From Brienomyrus brachyistius (Eukaryota; Chordata; Actinopteri; Osteoglossiformes; Mormyridae), in the NCBI RefSeq assembly GCF_023856365.1, contig NC_064542.1:9975363-10039362 (forward strand): a DNA stretch of 64,000 nt, in the 5' to 3' direction. The notes under the pieces were generated by a model. It was not told the DNA's origin, did not search any database, and was given only the letters and a program-made list of their open reading frames with translations. The first letter of the stretch is position 1. Each line of letters opens with the position of its first letter. The position numbers were made by a program, and so were the translations under genes. Of the stretch, positions 21,901 to 35,427 are shown one piece after another.

Positions 21901-24776
21901 GGTCTGCATGCCAGACGCTGAGATCATCACCGCGTCAGCTTGAAATAGACACACGTGTCTGCTTTGTGTAAGTTTAGTCTGCTGTGGGGCCCCTTGTGAT
22001 CCTGGCGACTCCCCAAAATGACCCGGCGATTAGATGAGGGGGATGGAGAGTGAGGTCTGATGACGATGGCGAACACACAAAGTGTCAAGCTTCCAAGACG
22101 CCATGTTGTTGCACACCCTTTGGGCATGTGGTTAGAAATCTCTCACTGATCGTTTATTTCGCACAATGATTTTGTTTGTAGGTAAAGTACTGATAATAGC
22201 ATAAGAGCTAATAGATTTAGTGGCTGCTATTATGCTGGGGGGGTGGGGGGTGGGCAAATCTCAGTGAGGGGACAATCAGGGAGACGTGCTCAGTCATAAA
22301 TGACCCCACAGGAAGAGCATTTGTCTCATTGAAATAGACTTAACTTCTAATGGATCGAGTGGACACAAGCCACGCCAGGAAAGGACAGCCAGCACCGTTA
22401 CAGATCTGCCTGAACCAGCTGCTTAGGATCATTAATATCCTTGGGCCAGTGCCATATTGGCACATGGTCGTTTGTCAGGAGCACGGCGAAACACGAATTT
22501 GCACATCATCTTTGCTCAGAAATCCGCTCCCCCTGCATCATTTTCTGATGCCGCTCACATCGGGCACGGTGACACCAGGCCGTTGAAGGTTCCTACGCCC
22601 CCTGCAATACTCTCCTTGACATTGTTGACCACTGCTTTTCTCTCTGATACCTTTTCTTTATGTCCCATCCCCAGAACAGATCCTCGTACCAATGTGATTT
22701 ATTGCTCCCAAACACTCACATTTACGCCACATCCAAAGTAAACACAGCCCTGCTTCCATGCTATTCCCAAGCTGACGTTACGCCCACTCTACTACTTCGC
22801 ACATGCAGCAGGTGTTCCAGGTTGTGCAATTACTGTCGTCAGCTACACACGCGTTGGCATGTTTGGTTTTTTTTAAAAATGTGCCGTCGCACACATATAA
22901 ATTACACTCACTGTTCTTTTTTATTGCTTTAAGCGATTGTGTGGCGAAATGGAGGTTTCGCCTTTCTGGTGTGAGTGAGCCTTGTCCATACACACCTTGG
23001 CCTAAAAGGGCGGAAAACTGTAAGAAGGGTTAGAAGGACACTTTCCCAGTATATGGTCCACATTTTACAAACGCAAATCTTTCTGTTTACAAACATTTAC
23101 AAATGTTTGTAAAAAGAGCTTATCTTGTGCCTTCTGGCTGGGCTCCTGTGGCCAAATTTAAAGGATCTAGAATTGTTGTTTAATATTCGATGATTTGAGT
23201 GATACATTCTTTTATATTAGATAGTGAATGTCTTGCAGCCATGTGTTTCATTGCCTCTTGCTTTCAATTTTTTTAGCTGATGTTTTAATCTGAAACAAAT
23301 GAAAGTTTGCTCCCTGCTCGTGGTACTGGTGGTGAAGAACCTACTTTTCAGGTCCTTCCTGTAATTTGAACCATCGACCTTCTTTTTCCTTGCCAGTCCA
23401 TGCCCACAGTTGTTAAAGGACCACATTTCTCTGGGCGTCGATGCATAACATACACTGGCTGTAAGATACAGGGTGCATGTTGGCTGACTTATGAGTCTCT
23501 GACCTGTCCGCACATGCTCCCAGATAAATTTAGCTTAGCTATCAGATATTTTCCATCATGGCTGAATGGCTTCAGCTTTGCCAAGCGATTCTGTCAATGC
23601 CGTACTGTGTTGCACTGGGCTAGTTCAGGAAGAGATGATGCATGAATGGGTTGTTGGTCGGGGTCTGTGATTTTCAGCTCTCATTTCATTTAAAAACTCT
23701 GGTCAAGACCAATGTTACCACTCATGGTTGTTCGATTCGACTAATGTACCCAAGAAAAATGGCACTTTAGTTAAATAGGTAAAAGAATTAGCAATATTAT
23801 TAAAACTAAGGATTGAAAACTATAAAATGCAGGTGTGAATGAGGAGCATTATGCTTAGATGTTTCATTTTTAGTGTTAAAAAGACCTCGTCTCAGTGTTC
23901 TGCAATCTGAGTCGTCACCGATACCTCAGAATAATGTATAAGCTTCGCTCATTAGCGGCAGGTCACATGCAGCAGTCCGGCTTCTCCTCACGTCAGAGTG
24001 GCTGTAATGGCAGCTCTCCCGTGACAGCCAATTACTGCTGTTTTAGATGTTAAGTTTTTCCCAAATTTATATAGAAACAGGTCACCATCTCTTTTATGAA
24101 TCCTCCCCCAGCTTAAATGCAAATAGGAAAATTAATGAGTCTCACAATCTGTCAGTTTATGAGTAAAGCACTCCATAAACCTTAAGTATGTAGGTATTAA
24201 GGAAGCATTTAGCTTTCTGGACAGAATTTCATATTATGTTCCCCTTTAATGCCTTTACCCGGTGGCTTGGATTGGTTTTGTAATAGTATTTCACATATAT
24301 TTATTGAACATTTTTCACTTCCACACTATGTGCTCAAAGCCGTGCCCCACTCAGAATATATCCGACGTACACAACCATGATTTATAGCCCTGAATCCGAT
24401 CCAAATCACTCAAGAGCTAATTCATCACTGTGCAGTTTTCCTGGGGCCTACAGTACATGAGAAGTTGAAGCGATATTTTTTGGAAGAGTTTGACGTCATA
24501 ATTGCAGGCACCTCAAGGAATAGTTTAGGACATCAAAAAAACACACCCTCTTCCAAGTGTTGCGATCCGTTGCTGTTCTGCACCTTAAAGTTATCGATAC
24601 CAATTGGTACTCTATAATGAGGCAGCTGATTGGATGCCGAGAGTGACGGCTTTGTGTTGTTGCTAAGGACCTTGACGTCCATGTCTATGAGGTAGTCTGT
24701 ATTTGGTGTCATTTACTAGGATGGATTTTTTTTTTGGGGGAACGGCCCTGAATTTGGGTGCGTCTTTGCTCATCTT
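21901..24776. other. Non-coding DNA
   Basis: No exon recognised. Open frames at about 22350-22740 and 23217-23510 have no recognisable domain and no matched splice sites. Confidence 0.45.
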
Positions 24777-24795
24777 GGGGGGGGGGGGGGGGGGG
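24777..24795. repeat. Poly-G tract (19 nt)
   Basis: Nineteen consecutive G on the + strand. It is flanked by purine-rich gtgtggagagagtgaaggga. Confidence 0.9.
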
Positions 24796-27700
24796 TGTGG
24801 AGAGAGTGAAGGGAAGGACAGTGAGGGCAGGCAGGAGCAGTGGGTGGGAAGGAATGTAGTCTGGCTCTGCTCAAAATGACTCCCCAAGCAAAGGCCAGAG
24901 TAAATCTCAGGATATACAGGCTCCTTGAGATGTCTGCAAATGGTCCCCGGCCAATGAAGCATTCCAGCCCATAGAGGCAGATCTCATTATACCGAATAAA
25001 ACCGATAAACACGTCCAGGCTGCGGAGTTTTGTGATGTTATCGATTACGTACGCTTACGTATCACTTTTTGAGTTTGTGTTTAATAAAATAAGCATTTCT
25101 TACCTGTCTCCTCTGTCATTATTCGCAGCAGATTATATTCTTGTATTGGGATTCTGCGCTGAAATAGCGATTTTTCATATGGTATATGGACCAGCAGGTA
25201 TGGCCAGCAGTACCCTTGAATTGTAGTACTGTGTGCAGTCTGTAGGTGGCATACTTTAATTCCTTTCAAAGGGGAAAAATGACCATGTCGCACATCTTTT
25301 ACAGTGGATCTCCAGCAATATTTCTTCCTGTAGATCCATATTTAAATATGAACTCATGTCAACTATTTAATGCTATATGCTTTAGCATTTTCAAGACCGT
25401 TTGTATCTCCTTCTAATTAGTAAGGCTCATATTTGTTACCGTGACTGCTTTTTAAGGTTGCTTGCAACTAATTGATCTTTAAGTGCTAATTTGGTGTATC
25501 TTTCAAATAGATTAGGGTTGAGGGGTGTAAGGGTAAGGAATGAATGTGTCCAGGCAGCACTGAACACTTCAAAGCCTGACATCTCTTGTTGACATGAGAC
25601 AGATATACTGCCATATCGTCGCAATGTTGCCGTGAAATCCTTGTTTCTAATTTTAAATGCCGTACCATATGCCGTACCACCTAAATCATGTTTTCACGAC
25701 ATCACAATGGTGAATAGAAATATATATAAATGAATATGTATATGTTACCATATATTAAGAATATATTTCCATGATTAGTTATTCTACGCAAGTTCTTAGT
25801 CAAAGCAGGTATTTGCATTTTTATAATTAACGTTAATCATTGTTTTATTAATAAAAATATCCGCAGGGAATTTCCACTGACGTGTGTCTTGGATTCCATG
25901 AAGAAGGACAGCTGTAGCTCTCTGATAAACGACCCTTGAGACAGTTGCTGCAGAACAAACATGGCACAAGCCACAAGCCCTTGTAAGGGACACAATTTAT
26001 GTTTTACAACCCTTCCTTTTTGTTATTATATTTACATGAATTACTGTCTGTAACTTGGGAATAACAGATGTTTGGGAATTAAAATGTCGCATTGTGACTA
26101 TTAACACACCTCTGATAATGGTGATTATGACATTAGAGGCTTTGAACATAGTTTCTCGGAGACTAACTGCGGCGAGAACATCTGGGCTCCGTGTGACAGC
26201 ATTTGCAAGAGCGGTGTTTTGCACATGTGTAGGCATTCTGCACAGGCACAATGCCTGATTGCTCAGTTCACGGCCCTTGAAAATAGTTATAGCTTGAGCC
26301 CATTGGGCTGATAGCTGTATAAAGTTCGGACATTCCTGTCTCACAGCAGGGGAATGAACGGGTGGTCACAGGAAGTTTACTGTGGTAAATACCCCACTGC
26401 CATGAATTGTTATTACTCTCGTAATTACTGTCTTTACACTTATTCGTTTTAAAGGGAGGATTTTTTATAAGCTCAGTATATTTCTTCGGTCTGTTACAGA
26501 ACTTTGTGTTTAGATCAAAAAGTAAAACTGAGAATAAGGGTTGTACTTGTCTTTTCTTAAAAAGTTGTGTCTATTAGGGATCAAATGTGCGCTGGGCGTG
26601 TGTACGAATATGAGCTTCAGTAGAATAATAATTAAATAGTCATAGAAATTAAGTAATCAAATACTCATACAGATTAAGTGTTCCTTTGGGGTCATTGAAA
26701 AGATGGTGCTCATTAAATTCAATGAAATTGATAAAATTGGAGGTTGGTAGCCTGTAATGGCTGTTAATGTGCCTGATGTGGGTCTGTCCGTGATGGACGG
26801 TATTTTGTCATTATTAAACAGCCGCTACTGTGTACCTGTTCCATGGCGCCTGGCTCTTGCTTATGATGTCATCTTGCTGTACTTTGAGGCTCTTTAATCC
26901 AAGCTTGTAAAACTACACAGTCCTTTATGGCCACTGGGTCGGCCCACATTTTTGGTGTGTGAGGGGAACGCGTAAAAATGTTCAGTAATGTCAATAATGT
27001 GTCATGTGACCCTCTCCGCAACCATATTCTCTCTCCCAGAGGGGAAATATCAGTAGAACTTTTTTATGTGAAGTTTCTGATACATCAGTGCAGGCCATTG
27101 AACCACAAAATGGCCTGAGACTAAAATTCACTCTATTGACTCATAGAGGAAGCGCCAAGTTGCTCATTTTGCTCGTCGGGAGTCTAACGAGAGCTCTTAG
27201 CTCCAACAGAAGCAGGCACTGTTCTGGAAGCAGTGGGCTCGCTGAAGATGAGGAACGGACCAGCAACATCAGAACAGCCTGGAATCAGCCCCCTCCCTTC
27301 TCCTCTCCGTGACTAAATGCTTCAGGTTTCTGACCCGCTTCGCAGGTGCTCGCCAGAGGGACAATGGCCTGTTGAATATTTAAAGGCCTCTCCATTATTC
27401 ACGACCCTGAATACAGCCTAACGGCCATCCTTCTGGCCTCACTTGCAGCGTTATCAACTCTCCACACACTTATGCATTTAGATTCGGGTTCTTAAAAGTA
27501 GAATGTTTTAAAATATCTGACGAATAGCCTTTTTAAACATGTGCCAGTCTGGAAAAATTGTGCAATTTGAGACCGTTCCCATTAGGGGCGATATTGTTCT
27601 CATATTGCCAAAATCCAAATTAATTAACACAGATTAACACACCCCTAATGATAATGGTCAGTTTTGATTGGTACGTAAAATAAATAACATACGGTAGCCT

Positions 27701-28545
27701 GTGAGGTTACGTAACTAATTTCAAACCCTTTCACAAGCTAACAGTACTGTAAATGGAGCTTTGAGGACAGTTGTGTAACAGTCTCATGCTTCCTCCTCTA
27801 TTACTCTTTGTTGCTCCTGGAGAATATTTCTGGCTGCAACAGTTACTGACAAAACTCCGAAAGCCCACATCAAGTACCAAGCAGGCTGAATGAAAATACA
27901 GTACAGGCCTAAATTACACGTAAATGTTTTGATATGAAAATTAAAGCAATAAATATTACCTATCCAAGTTGATTCTGTTCTGTATACATAGTCAACCCAC
28001 TGCATTTGTACCATGCTGGATTTCTAAATTGTTTACATTTGCTCTCAGGAAATATGGTCTTGTTGGTTTACTTAAGCATACGGCTGATTTGGTGATTGAG
28101 TGTTTGTTAGTTTTCCACTACCCTTATGACAGGCGGGAGTTTAAGAATTAGGTACAGTAGAAACACAAAGTGAAAGTCTAAAGTCTGGTGTCAAAAGGGT
28201 CCCCCTCAATCTTTAAGCAGACATTGACACCTTCCCAGAATGCACTGCTTTGCCCGCAGGAAGTTCCCTGTGATGCTGTGGCCTCCAGGTCCCTCTCCTG
28301 TCTGAGCAGGTTTCCTCTTTCAATACGTTATCCAGCTTCTAGAAGAACGTTCAGCAGCCTGTAGGACCCCAAGCAGGAACGCTGTCATGGCGTACTTCCC
28401 AGCGGGGCATTGCTCAGATTACATGCCAAGATCATAAAGAAATGCCTACCATTTCCAGTGTTTAGGGTAGAAAAAAACCATCAATCACTCCACTATACCT
28501 TGATTCACTTTTGCGATTAAACACACCTTTTTCCAGTTTCCTCAT
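24796..28545. other. Non-coding DNA
   Basis: Mostly AT-rich; no exon recognised on either strand. A short inverted pair cattagggg/cccctaatg near 27579-27650 could be the ends of a very small DNA element but is too short to call. Confidence 0.45.
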
Positions 28546-28620
28546 AAGATACAAGATACTTTATTCATCACATACATGGTTATACAAGTACAACATGTAG
28601 TGAAATGTACCCAGAATGAC
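28546..28620 (-). repeat. LINE-like 3' tail fragment, family A, reverse orientation
   Basis: Runs from agatactttattcatcacat through gttatacaagtacaacatgt to agtgaaatgta. It resembles the inverse of the fragment at 238-305. Confidence 0.5.
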
Positions 28621-28688
28621 CCTTAGACTGTGCAAATCAAAGAATAAGTCAACAAAAATCTCAATAAACTAAAAATTTACAATAACTA

Positions 28689-28737
28689 AAAATCCATCCA
28701 TCCATTATCCTCCACTTATCCGGGGTCGGGTCAGGTA
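28689..28737 (-). repeat. SINE tail fragment
   Basis: aaatccatccatccattatc followed by cacttatccggggtcgggt is the tail end of the (GGAT)n SINE family, reverse orientation. Confidence 0.55.
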
Positions 28738-29164
28738 AAAATGTGTACATAATATAGAGAAATACAGAAGTTCTAATATAGAAAATAATCTTAAGGTTAA
28801 AACTGTACAAACTGTTCATAAGGTACATATCCTGTATTGTTGCTTAAGAATAACTGCCTCAGTCACGCACCGTATATGATTCCTGCTTTGAATTGTATTT
28901 TTTGCACTAAAGCACAGTTTCAGTTGCATTTTAAAACTTCTAGTTACTATAATAGCTGTAGACCAAGACAAAAATAACAATAAAATTTGTGTCGGCATAA
29001 ATAAAAATGAATAATAGCCTGAATCGATTCATATAATGATATGCACATTTTTATTGCAGTATATATGAAAGAATATGCTAAGCAAGAACAGGCCTATCAG
29101 TCACTATTACAATATGTACTTTTTATCTTATCATTTCTATTTCCAAATTATACTTCTTTAAAAA

Positions 29165-29212
29165 GAAAGGGAGGTGGCGCAGTGACCTCACATCTGCAGG
29201 GTTGGGATTCCA
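29165..29212 (+). repeat. SINE head fragment (tRNA-like)
   Basis: gaggtggcgcagtgacctca followed by a ggttgggattccaatg B-box-like region resembles the head of the (GGAT)n SINE. The body is absent. Confidence 0.45.
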
Positions 29213-29394
29213 ATGTTCTTACTTTTTAGTCCTTGCTAAAAACAGCTTTATCATCTTCTGCTTTTGCATAATTTATGTGGCCAACACTTTCTCACTTTTA
29301 ATGTCAGTTTTTTTTTAAGTTTTATGTTCTTTTGATTAAAATTTTTAATTTTCGTATTTTATGTCGATATAACTATGCATTTTATTTCTGTAAA

Positions 29395-29450
29395 AGCACT
29401 TTTAATGACACTTGTTTGAAAATGTGCTATACAAATAAACTTGACTTGAC
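29395..29450 (+). repeat. LINE-like 3' tail fragment, family B
   Basis: Ends gctatacaaataaacttgac, the inverse of the tail at 14286-14400. Confidence 0.5.
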
Positions 29451-29509
29451 TTTTTGGAGAAGTCGTCTCTAAAGTCTCCTCTGAGCAGTTGTCAGATAGA
29501 TAGATGTTT

Positions 29510-29564
29510 GGGCTGAGCCCTTTGCTGCTTGGGATAGGTTGTAGATCATTCCCATGGATGGATG
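29510..29564 (+). repeat. SINE 3' tail fragment ending in (GATG)n
   Basis: tgggataggttgtagatcat and a terminal atggatggatg match the SINE tail. The MITE at 29565 inserted directly into the GATG repeats. Confidence 0.55.
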
Positions 29565-29727
29565 CATAGGTGGAAATTTCAGGTCCAGAAAATCCAAATT
29601 CAGACCAAAATTTTGTCAATCAACCAGTTGAGCATAAATAGTCACAGTCACGGAGTATTTAAATGGTTGGTTGAAACAAAATCTTGGCCTGGATTTGTAC
29701 TTTCTGGGCCTGAAATGTCTGCCTCTG
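29565..29727. mobile_element. Hairpin MITE of hAT type, copy 1 (CAGAGGTGG family)
   Basis: 163 bp. The left arm starts cataggtggaaatttcagg and the right arm ends cctgaaatgtctgcctctg. The arms are about 60-65 bp, near-complementary, and would fold into one long hairpin. Flanking 8-mers gatggatg and aatggata match at 6 of 8, as expected of an old hAT target duplication. No coding capacity. Confidence 0.8.
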
Positions 29728-32264
29728 AATGGATAGATATAAGAAAGGGGGCCCTTGTTAAAACGTCTGGAATATAGAAATCTTATTACTTACATTCATG
29801 CGTTTGAGCTAAGCTATTAGCATCCTGTAAAAGTTGTGGTGACGCTCAGTGGACAATGCCACTCCTACGATAGACAGAGGGGCAATGCAACCGTGAACCG
29901 TTTAAAGGTGACCTCATGTCGAATGATCATTCCGTGGTGAATGATACATGCAAAACAAAGTCTGTTATGGAGCCAAAATTAGCTTGGCGTGGACATTAAC
30001 ACGAGAACTAAATGAGGAAAACAGAGGTGAAGACGGAGCGAACAAAGGAGAGCAGCTGCTTCAGTTTCCCGTAACATGACAGGGAGCTCCGCGTGTGTCT
30101 TTCCCGTTCTTCCACAGGAAACCTCCTGCTTCCGGTCCCATCTCCCCAAGCTCACTGTTCACGCGTTGGGTGGGTCCATTCCTGAGATGGGGCGCCGTAA
30201 CTGCAGGCCATTTTCGGCACTCTCCCTCCACGAACCCGTTATATATCAGACGACAGATGGAGGTTTTAGTCGTGCCTAAAATGGGGGGGCATATGAGCAG
30301 AGATGAAGGATCGTATGTTTAGTGTAAGTGGGAAAAGAGAATTATACCCCTGAATATGTATAATACAATTAATAACATATGTGTCCTTCAGCTGGTAGAA
30401 AATGACTAGCAGTTATGTAAAAGGGAAACAAAACATCAACGGCAACTATCTAGCTTGAAGTCTGATTCTGATTATCGTGGTGGAATTATGTCATTGAAGA
30501 AAAGAGAAAAGGTCAATGTCAAGGGACATCTCAGGAATCCTTAATTTCAATACCATGGAGAAAAAATATATCCATGTCTGAGCTGGTGGTGAGCCGGTAA
30601 GAGACTGTGGGAGATGAGCAGTTAACACACACATAGATATCAACAGAACAAATGTGGACAAATTCTCAGCCCTGGGAAGGAAGGGACAAGATGAAGGACA
30701 CACCAGTGAACAAATGGAAGAGAGGTTCACCGGCCAGCTGACCTTTAGATATAGATGGAGGGTGGCTTTAAATTTGCTCTTCATACTTCACTCTCTAGGT
30801 TGGTCTAGAAAGCAAACAGCATGTGTCCTCATGTTGTTGATTCGCATATTCATTTACCTGTTTCTTGTTAGGCATTTATTGTGTCGATTCTATATTCTGC
30901 CTACAGCCAATAATAAGGCTTTAGTGACATAAAACTGACCTATATCAATATATCCTTGATAAAGGCAATCTGGTTAATTATATTTTAAATGTAGTCTGCT
31001 GAAACAAAATAGCAGCTTGTTTTGATGATTTTGTGTATTCTAACAGATTTTTTATAAGCCAACAGATGGCAAATCTAATAAATATCTAATGCAGAAAAAT
31101 TGTGAATGTGTGCTTTGGTGCGAATTTTGATTTTGATCATTAAAAAAATGAACACTGCAAAAAGATCAGTTCTGTTGCTTATACCTGCTGGATTTTGATA
31201 GGTTTGTATATTGATGGCTTCTCTGTTATTTCCTGTTTTTCTAAAATGCTATATATTAACTTATAACTCTGCCTGGGCTATAGAAGCACAGGGAAGGCGT
31301 TACGGAGGCTGAGGCTAGTAATCACCCAGAATGCAAGAGACTCTTTTGGGTTGTGGGATACATTTGCAGGAAGGTCGGTCTTATGTTTTGATACTTAAAA
31401 TAGCCCCGTAACCCGGGTACTCTTAGTGTGTCCATGTTTTTACCCCCCAACAAAAAAGGGAGTCCACAGAACTTTTCCTATACATCAGACAATGATGTCA
31501 TGGTCAGAAAGGAAATTCCCGCCTTAACAGAAAGAGAGTCACAGACATGGAGAAGTTGTGGGACGGTGCACTGAGGGCGATGAGGGATTGATGCTTTCCT
31601 AGGAAGAGCAACAGCGAACTGTTCATAGACAAAGAGTTTGGGAATGTTGGTGAATGTTTAAAAGCCCGTCTTTGTCATGACATAGTGTCAGTAAATGGTT
31701 ATAGAAAGATGTTAGATCTTTTCAAATATGTTTTTTCTAAGATGAGAGCTATAAAGTAAAACAAGTCGTCAGTTGGCCAGAGGCAGTGGGTGGGGTTCAC
31801 ATTGTAATTGTGGACGAATTAATCCCCTTCTAGGTTTACATGTGGAATATACAGCTATACATATCAATGTTGGGAAGATAAACACCAAAAATTAAAAGTT
31901 GCCCGAACACCTAACCCCGCAATCAACTGACAGCACGTATGGAACCCTTCACTGGTGTTTTTTCAATCCAGTGTGTGTAATGTCTCTGTTATGCCTGTTG
32001 AAAAAACATTGTAAGGTAACACCTCATGTATGAAGAAGATTGCTTTGTTATACCTCGGAAAGGACGTTTTAGTGTCCAGATAACTGTTTTTGCTATATAA
32101 ACACTGGGTCCCTTGTGGTCACTGTAGCCGCTGTGTGTTCTGGCCAGCGGTGGACAGGCTGGAGAGGTTATTTTCAGGTCATTAGGTTAAAGCTGCGAGT
32201 AGAGTTTGATTGGAGGCCTTAATTTGATTTAGCAATTTATGGGATGAATGAGAATGTGGTTTTC
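29728..32264. other. Non-coding DNA
   Basis: No exon or known repeat recognised. A somewhat G+C-richer patch lies near 30060-30260. Confidence 0.45.
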
Positions 32265-32890
32265 CAGACAAAGCCTGATAGAGGAGCTTGATTAATCTCC
32301 TGCGAATGAATTGCAAGAATATGTGCACATAAGTTACGTGGGTTAATTTCTCAAGATGGAATATGTTTGTCCAGTTACTGGTCTTTTGTGTTATATGTTA
32401 TGAGTGCAAACACAATCAATACAAAATAGACACTGTAAAGTTTTTCTTTCATTCGACATTATTTTACTAATTCTTATCGTAAGTGGTGAATGTCTTAATA
32501 TGTTTTGGCAGAACATTTCAGGACATGTCTGGTAGATAAGAAATTAGCACCGTGTTCAGTCACAAAATCTGCTCCCCTGAAATTATATAAGATAGTGGAA
32601 ATGCCAGGGTTAAGGAGAATCAAAGCAGACCTCAGGTCCCCAAGATGGCAAGTATTTCCTCTGATATCTTGAAAGTCCTGTACAGACAGGCAGAGGTGGA
32701 GATTTCAGGTCCAGAAAGTACAAATCCAGACCAGGATTTTGTTTCAACCAACCAGTTGAGCATAAAGAGTCACAAGTCACAGAGAACTCAGCTGGTTGGT
32801 TGAAACAAAATCCTGGATTTGTACTTTCTGGACCTGAAATCTCCACCTCTGCAGACAGGAGATGTATGCTTAGCTGGCTGGCATTAAGTA
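32265..32890 (+). repeat. Diverged direct duplication, copy 1 (interrupted by a MITE)
   Basis: Shares long aligned stretches with 34079-34560, such as aatacaaaatagacac, tttttctttcattc, taagtggtgaatg and tatgttttggcagaacattt, in the same order and orientation. Copy 1 carries the 161-bp MITE at 32691-32851, which copy 2 lacks. This is either a local segmental duplication or two copies of an unclassified repeat. Confidence 0.8.
32691..32851. mobile_element. Hairpin MITE of hAT type, copy 2, with perfect 8-bp target duplication
   Basis: Starts cagaggtggagatttcaggt and ends with its inverse, acctgaaatctccacctctg. It is flanked by identical cagacagg at 32683-32690 and 32852-32859. An 8-bp duplication with CAG...CTG ends is characteristic of the hAT superfamily. 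The arms pair almost completely around a short AT-rich loop. The corresponding point of the related copy at 34.5 kb is empty, which confirms the boundaries. Confidence 0.93.
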
Positions 32891-34078
32891 TGGATGGTAA
32901 GGATTAGGTGGACAGACGACCGGTCCCCAATGATATCCCATGTCTGTTACTCCTATCAGTTTCACATCTAATGATGTTGATACATCACATTGTTATCATC
33001 ACTCTCCTACCTGTTCTCCATTCCTGGCCTCTTATTTGTGGTTTGCACAAAGAATGATGATTCTGATCGCAGATGAAGTCCAATCTATAGTAAGAGGGAG
33101 ACAATGCAATCGACATGGTCCTTCGCCGGCTGTTTGTCTTTCATTAATTGAAAAAGCTCTTTTACAACATTGTTTATGTTGGCGGTGCACAGCACTGGAG
33201 GGGCCAAAATAAGCGGATTGTATCATCACAGAAACAAAAGCTGCCGGTTTCAGATTTGGTTTACGTGCTCTGGCCTTGCGTCTGACTCTATGGCTGAACT
33301 CCTTCTGGAAGCAACCCGCAGCTGCAGGGCCAGCAGGGTGACTGTGCTGTCCATCTGAGGACCTGGGCACCTCCTAGGAGAACCTGACACACTCCATTCT
33401 GTATTTTCCTTGAAGGTTATAATGATTGTTCTCATTCCAGACTCAGTGGTACTTGGCGTGTCGTTGCTGAAATAGCAACTATCTCGGGAGAAACCGAAGG
33501 AGATATATAAACTATTTAAGTTTCACCTGTTATACCTGCAGTACGTTTGTTTACTTCTGGGATTGAGTAAAGATTTTGTGAAGCAGCCTCCTCCAAATGG
33601 CCAGATCTTGTTTGGACGGAGCAGTTCTTCAGGGCTCTGTGTTGTTGTTGCTGCACTCTGAGCATAAGACACAGCTCTTGGTTCATTTTGGAGTCTAGAT
33701 CCCGGGTTTGTGAAGCCAGGGTTAATCTGTCAGTGGTTTATTTCTGGGTCTCAGTCAGGGTTCCTAGACTGTCATTACCGGCTTGGCAGCTCTCTGTGCC
33801 AGTGTCTCGTTTCATGGTTTTAGTTAACCAGTGACTTGACTTGGGTTTCATGGTTTTGGTTAGTTAAGATCTTGTGCCTGTGTCTGTGGCCATGGTTAGC
33901 CGTGCAACCGACATTTTGTTTTTGTCTTGTTGTCTTTATCGTTTCCGTACTTCAACACCATTTCCTGGATCGCGTGTCCCAGTTCCTGTTGCTGGTTTCC
34001 CCAGTTCTTAGCATATGGAGAGTGTTTCCTACACGCCTCGTCCTGGTGCCGCTTATCGAGTTGGCAGTCCCCAATGCG
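32891..34078. other. Non-coding DNA between the two duplicate copies
   Basis: No exon recognised. The open frame at 33836-34120 is Leu/Val/Phe-rich, without a domain I know. Confidence 0.4.
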
Positions 34079-34560
34079 GTCTTCCAGGTGAAACCTTGGA
34101 ACCGTAGTAGGGGAACCTGATTAGTCTCTTGTGACTGAAGTATGTGCAGATAATTTGAATGAGTTGATTACTCAAGATTGTGAAAGGGAGTGTGTTTGTA
34201 CAGAAAGGGAGTGACTTTGTACAGGTCAAAAGAAGTGTGTGGTGCCCTTTGTGTTATTTATTATGAGTAGAAATACACAATAAATACAAAATAGACACGG
34301 TTTAAGTTTTTCTTTCATTCAACATTATTAATTTATTAATTGTAAGTGGTGAATGGCTTTATATGTTTTGGCAGAACATTTCAGTTGCTTGGCAGATAAG
34401 AAATTTCCACCCTGTACAACCAGGAAGTAGCTTCCCTGGAGTTTAGAAGTTTGCAGAAATTTCATGGTCAAGGTCATGGTTCCCAACATGGTAAGTATTT
34501 CCTCAGAGATCTTTAAAGGCCTGTCCAGACTGGAGATGTGTCCTTAGATGCCTCACCCTA
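34079..34560 (+). repeat. Diverged direct duplication, copy 2 (empty MITE site)
   Basis: Aligns with 32265-32890 minus the MITE. At the point matching the insertion it reads cctgtccagactggagatgt, uninterrupted. It has a few extra bases relative to copy 1, such as a gaaagggagtg segment repeated at about 34182-34214. Confidence 0.8.
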
Positions 34561-35425
34561 GTGCCCCCCATCAAGATGACAGTTCCGAATTCCACCGGTT
34601 GCCTGCTTCCTGTGGTGGGCTGTCAGATGGTCCCAGAACCTTACATTGTGGAGGGACCTTCTGGTTCGGCGTAGCTTGTGTTGGACTCTGTTTGTTATAG
34701 AAATAAAGGAATGTGTCTTAATCCTACAATCTGAGTTCTGGGTGGACAACTCCATGTGTTTGCCTGCCAAGGAAGAATGATATTTGGATATTTAAGTCCT
34801 TCAACGGTTGCTTTATGTGTCATTCTTCATGATTGCTATTTAAATATATTTTCCAGTAGAACATGTTCAGATTTACCTGTCAGCAGGAGCATAAACTTCT
34901 TTTATGTTCCATTTGTCCAGTTCCTTCCACTTAGCCCGTGTTACGGTTTGGGCAGCCAGTAATTACCCTTTATTTAAGCTGAAAGACTGATTTAAAAGCA
35001 TGCAGTCCAATTAGGAATCAGGTGCTTAATCTAAAGAGTTTGATTTGTGGATTTAAAAAATAAAATCATGCTGATCTTATCTAATTTTATCTCATTACCT
35101 GAGCAGAAATGAAGGTAGAAATAGTTACAGTATAATGCATTCATAATGAATATCTGATTATTCAGTAGACTTAGATTTCAGTAGACTTACAGTTTTCTAT
35201 AACCCTCGTATGATGATGATGATGCTTTGGTCGAACCCGCGGATACATAAGGCCGACTGTATAAGTGAATGTAATAGGTGATGAGAACGCTGTTAGCAGA
35301 ACCCAGAATACATTTACTGAGAGATTTCCCAGAATGGCTTTGAAAGAAAACTGGATAGAGAGTGCCATTATGTGTGTTAGCAGCAAGTGGGACATGTGCT
35401 GGTTATTTAGGAAACACTCTGTGTG
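34561..35425. other. Non-coding DNA
   Basis: No exon recognised. A short (ATG/GAT)n run lies at about 35211-35224. Confidence 0.45.
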
Positions 35426-35427
35426 TA

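Noticed and set aside
21496..21954. 152-codon Ser/Pro/Phe-rich open frame on the - strand
   Set aside because: It is a translation of the 52-bp minisatellite and shows the repeat's periodicity.
27579..27650. Tiny element suggested by cattagggg...cccctaatg
   Set aside because: The inverted ends are only 9 bp and I see no target duplication, so chance cannot be excluded.
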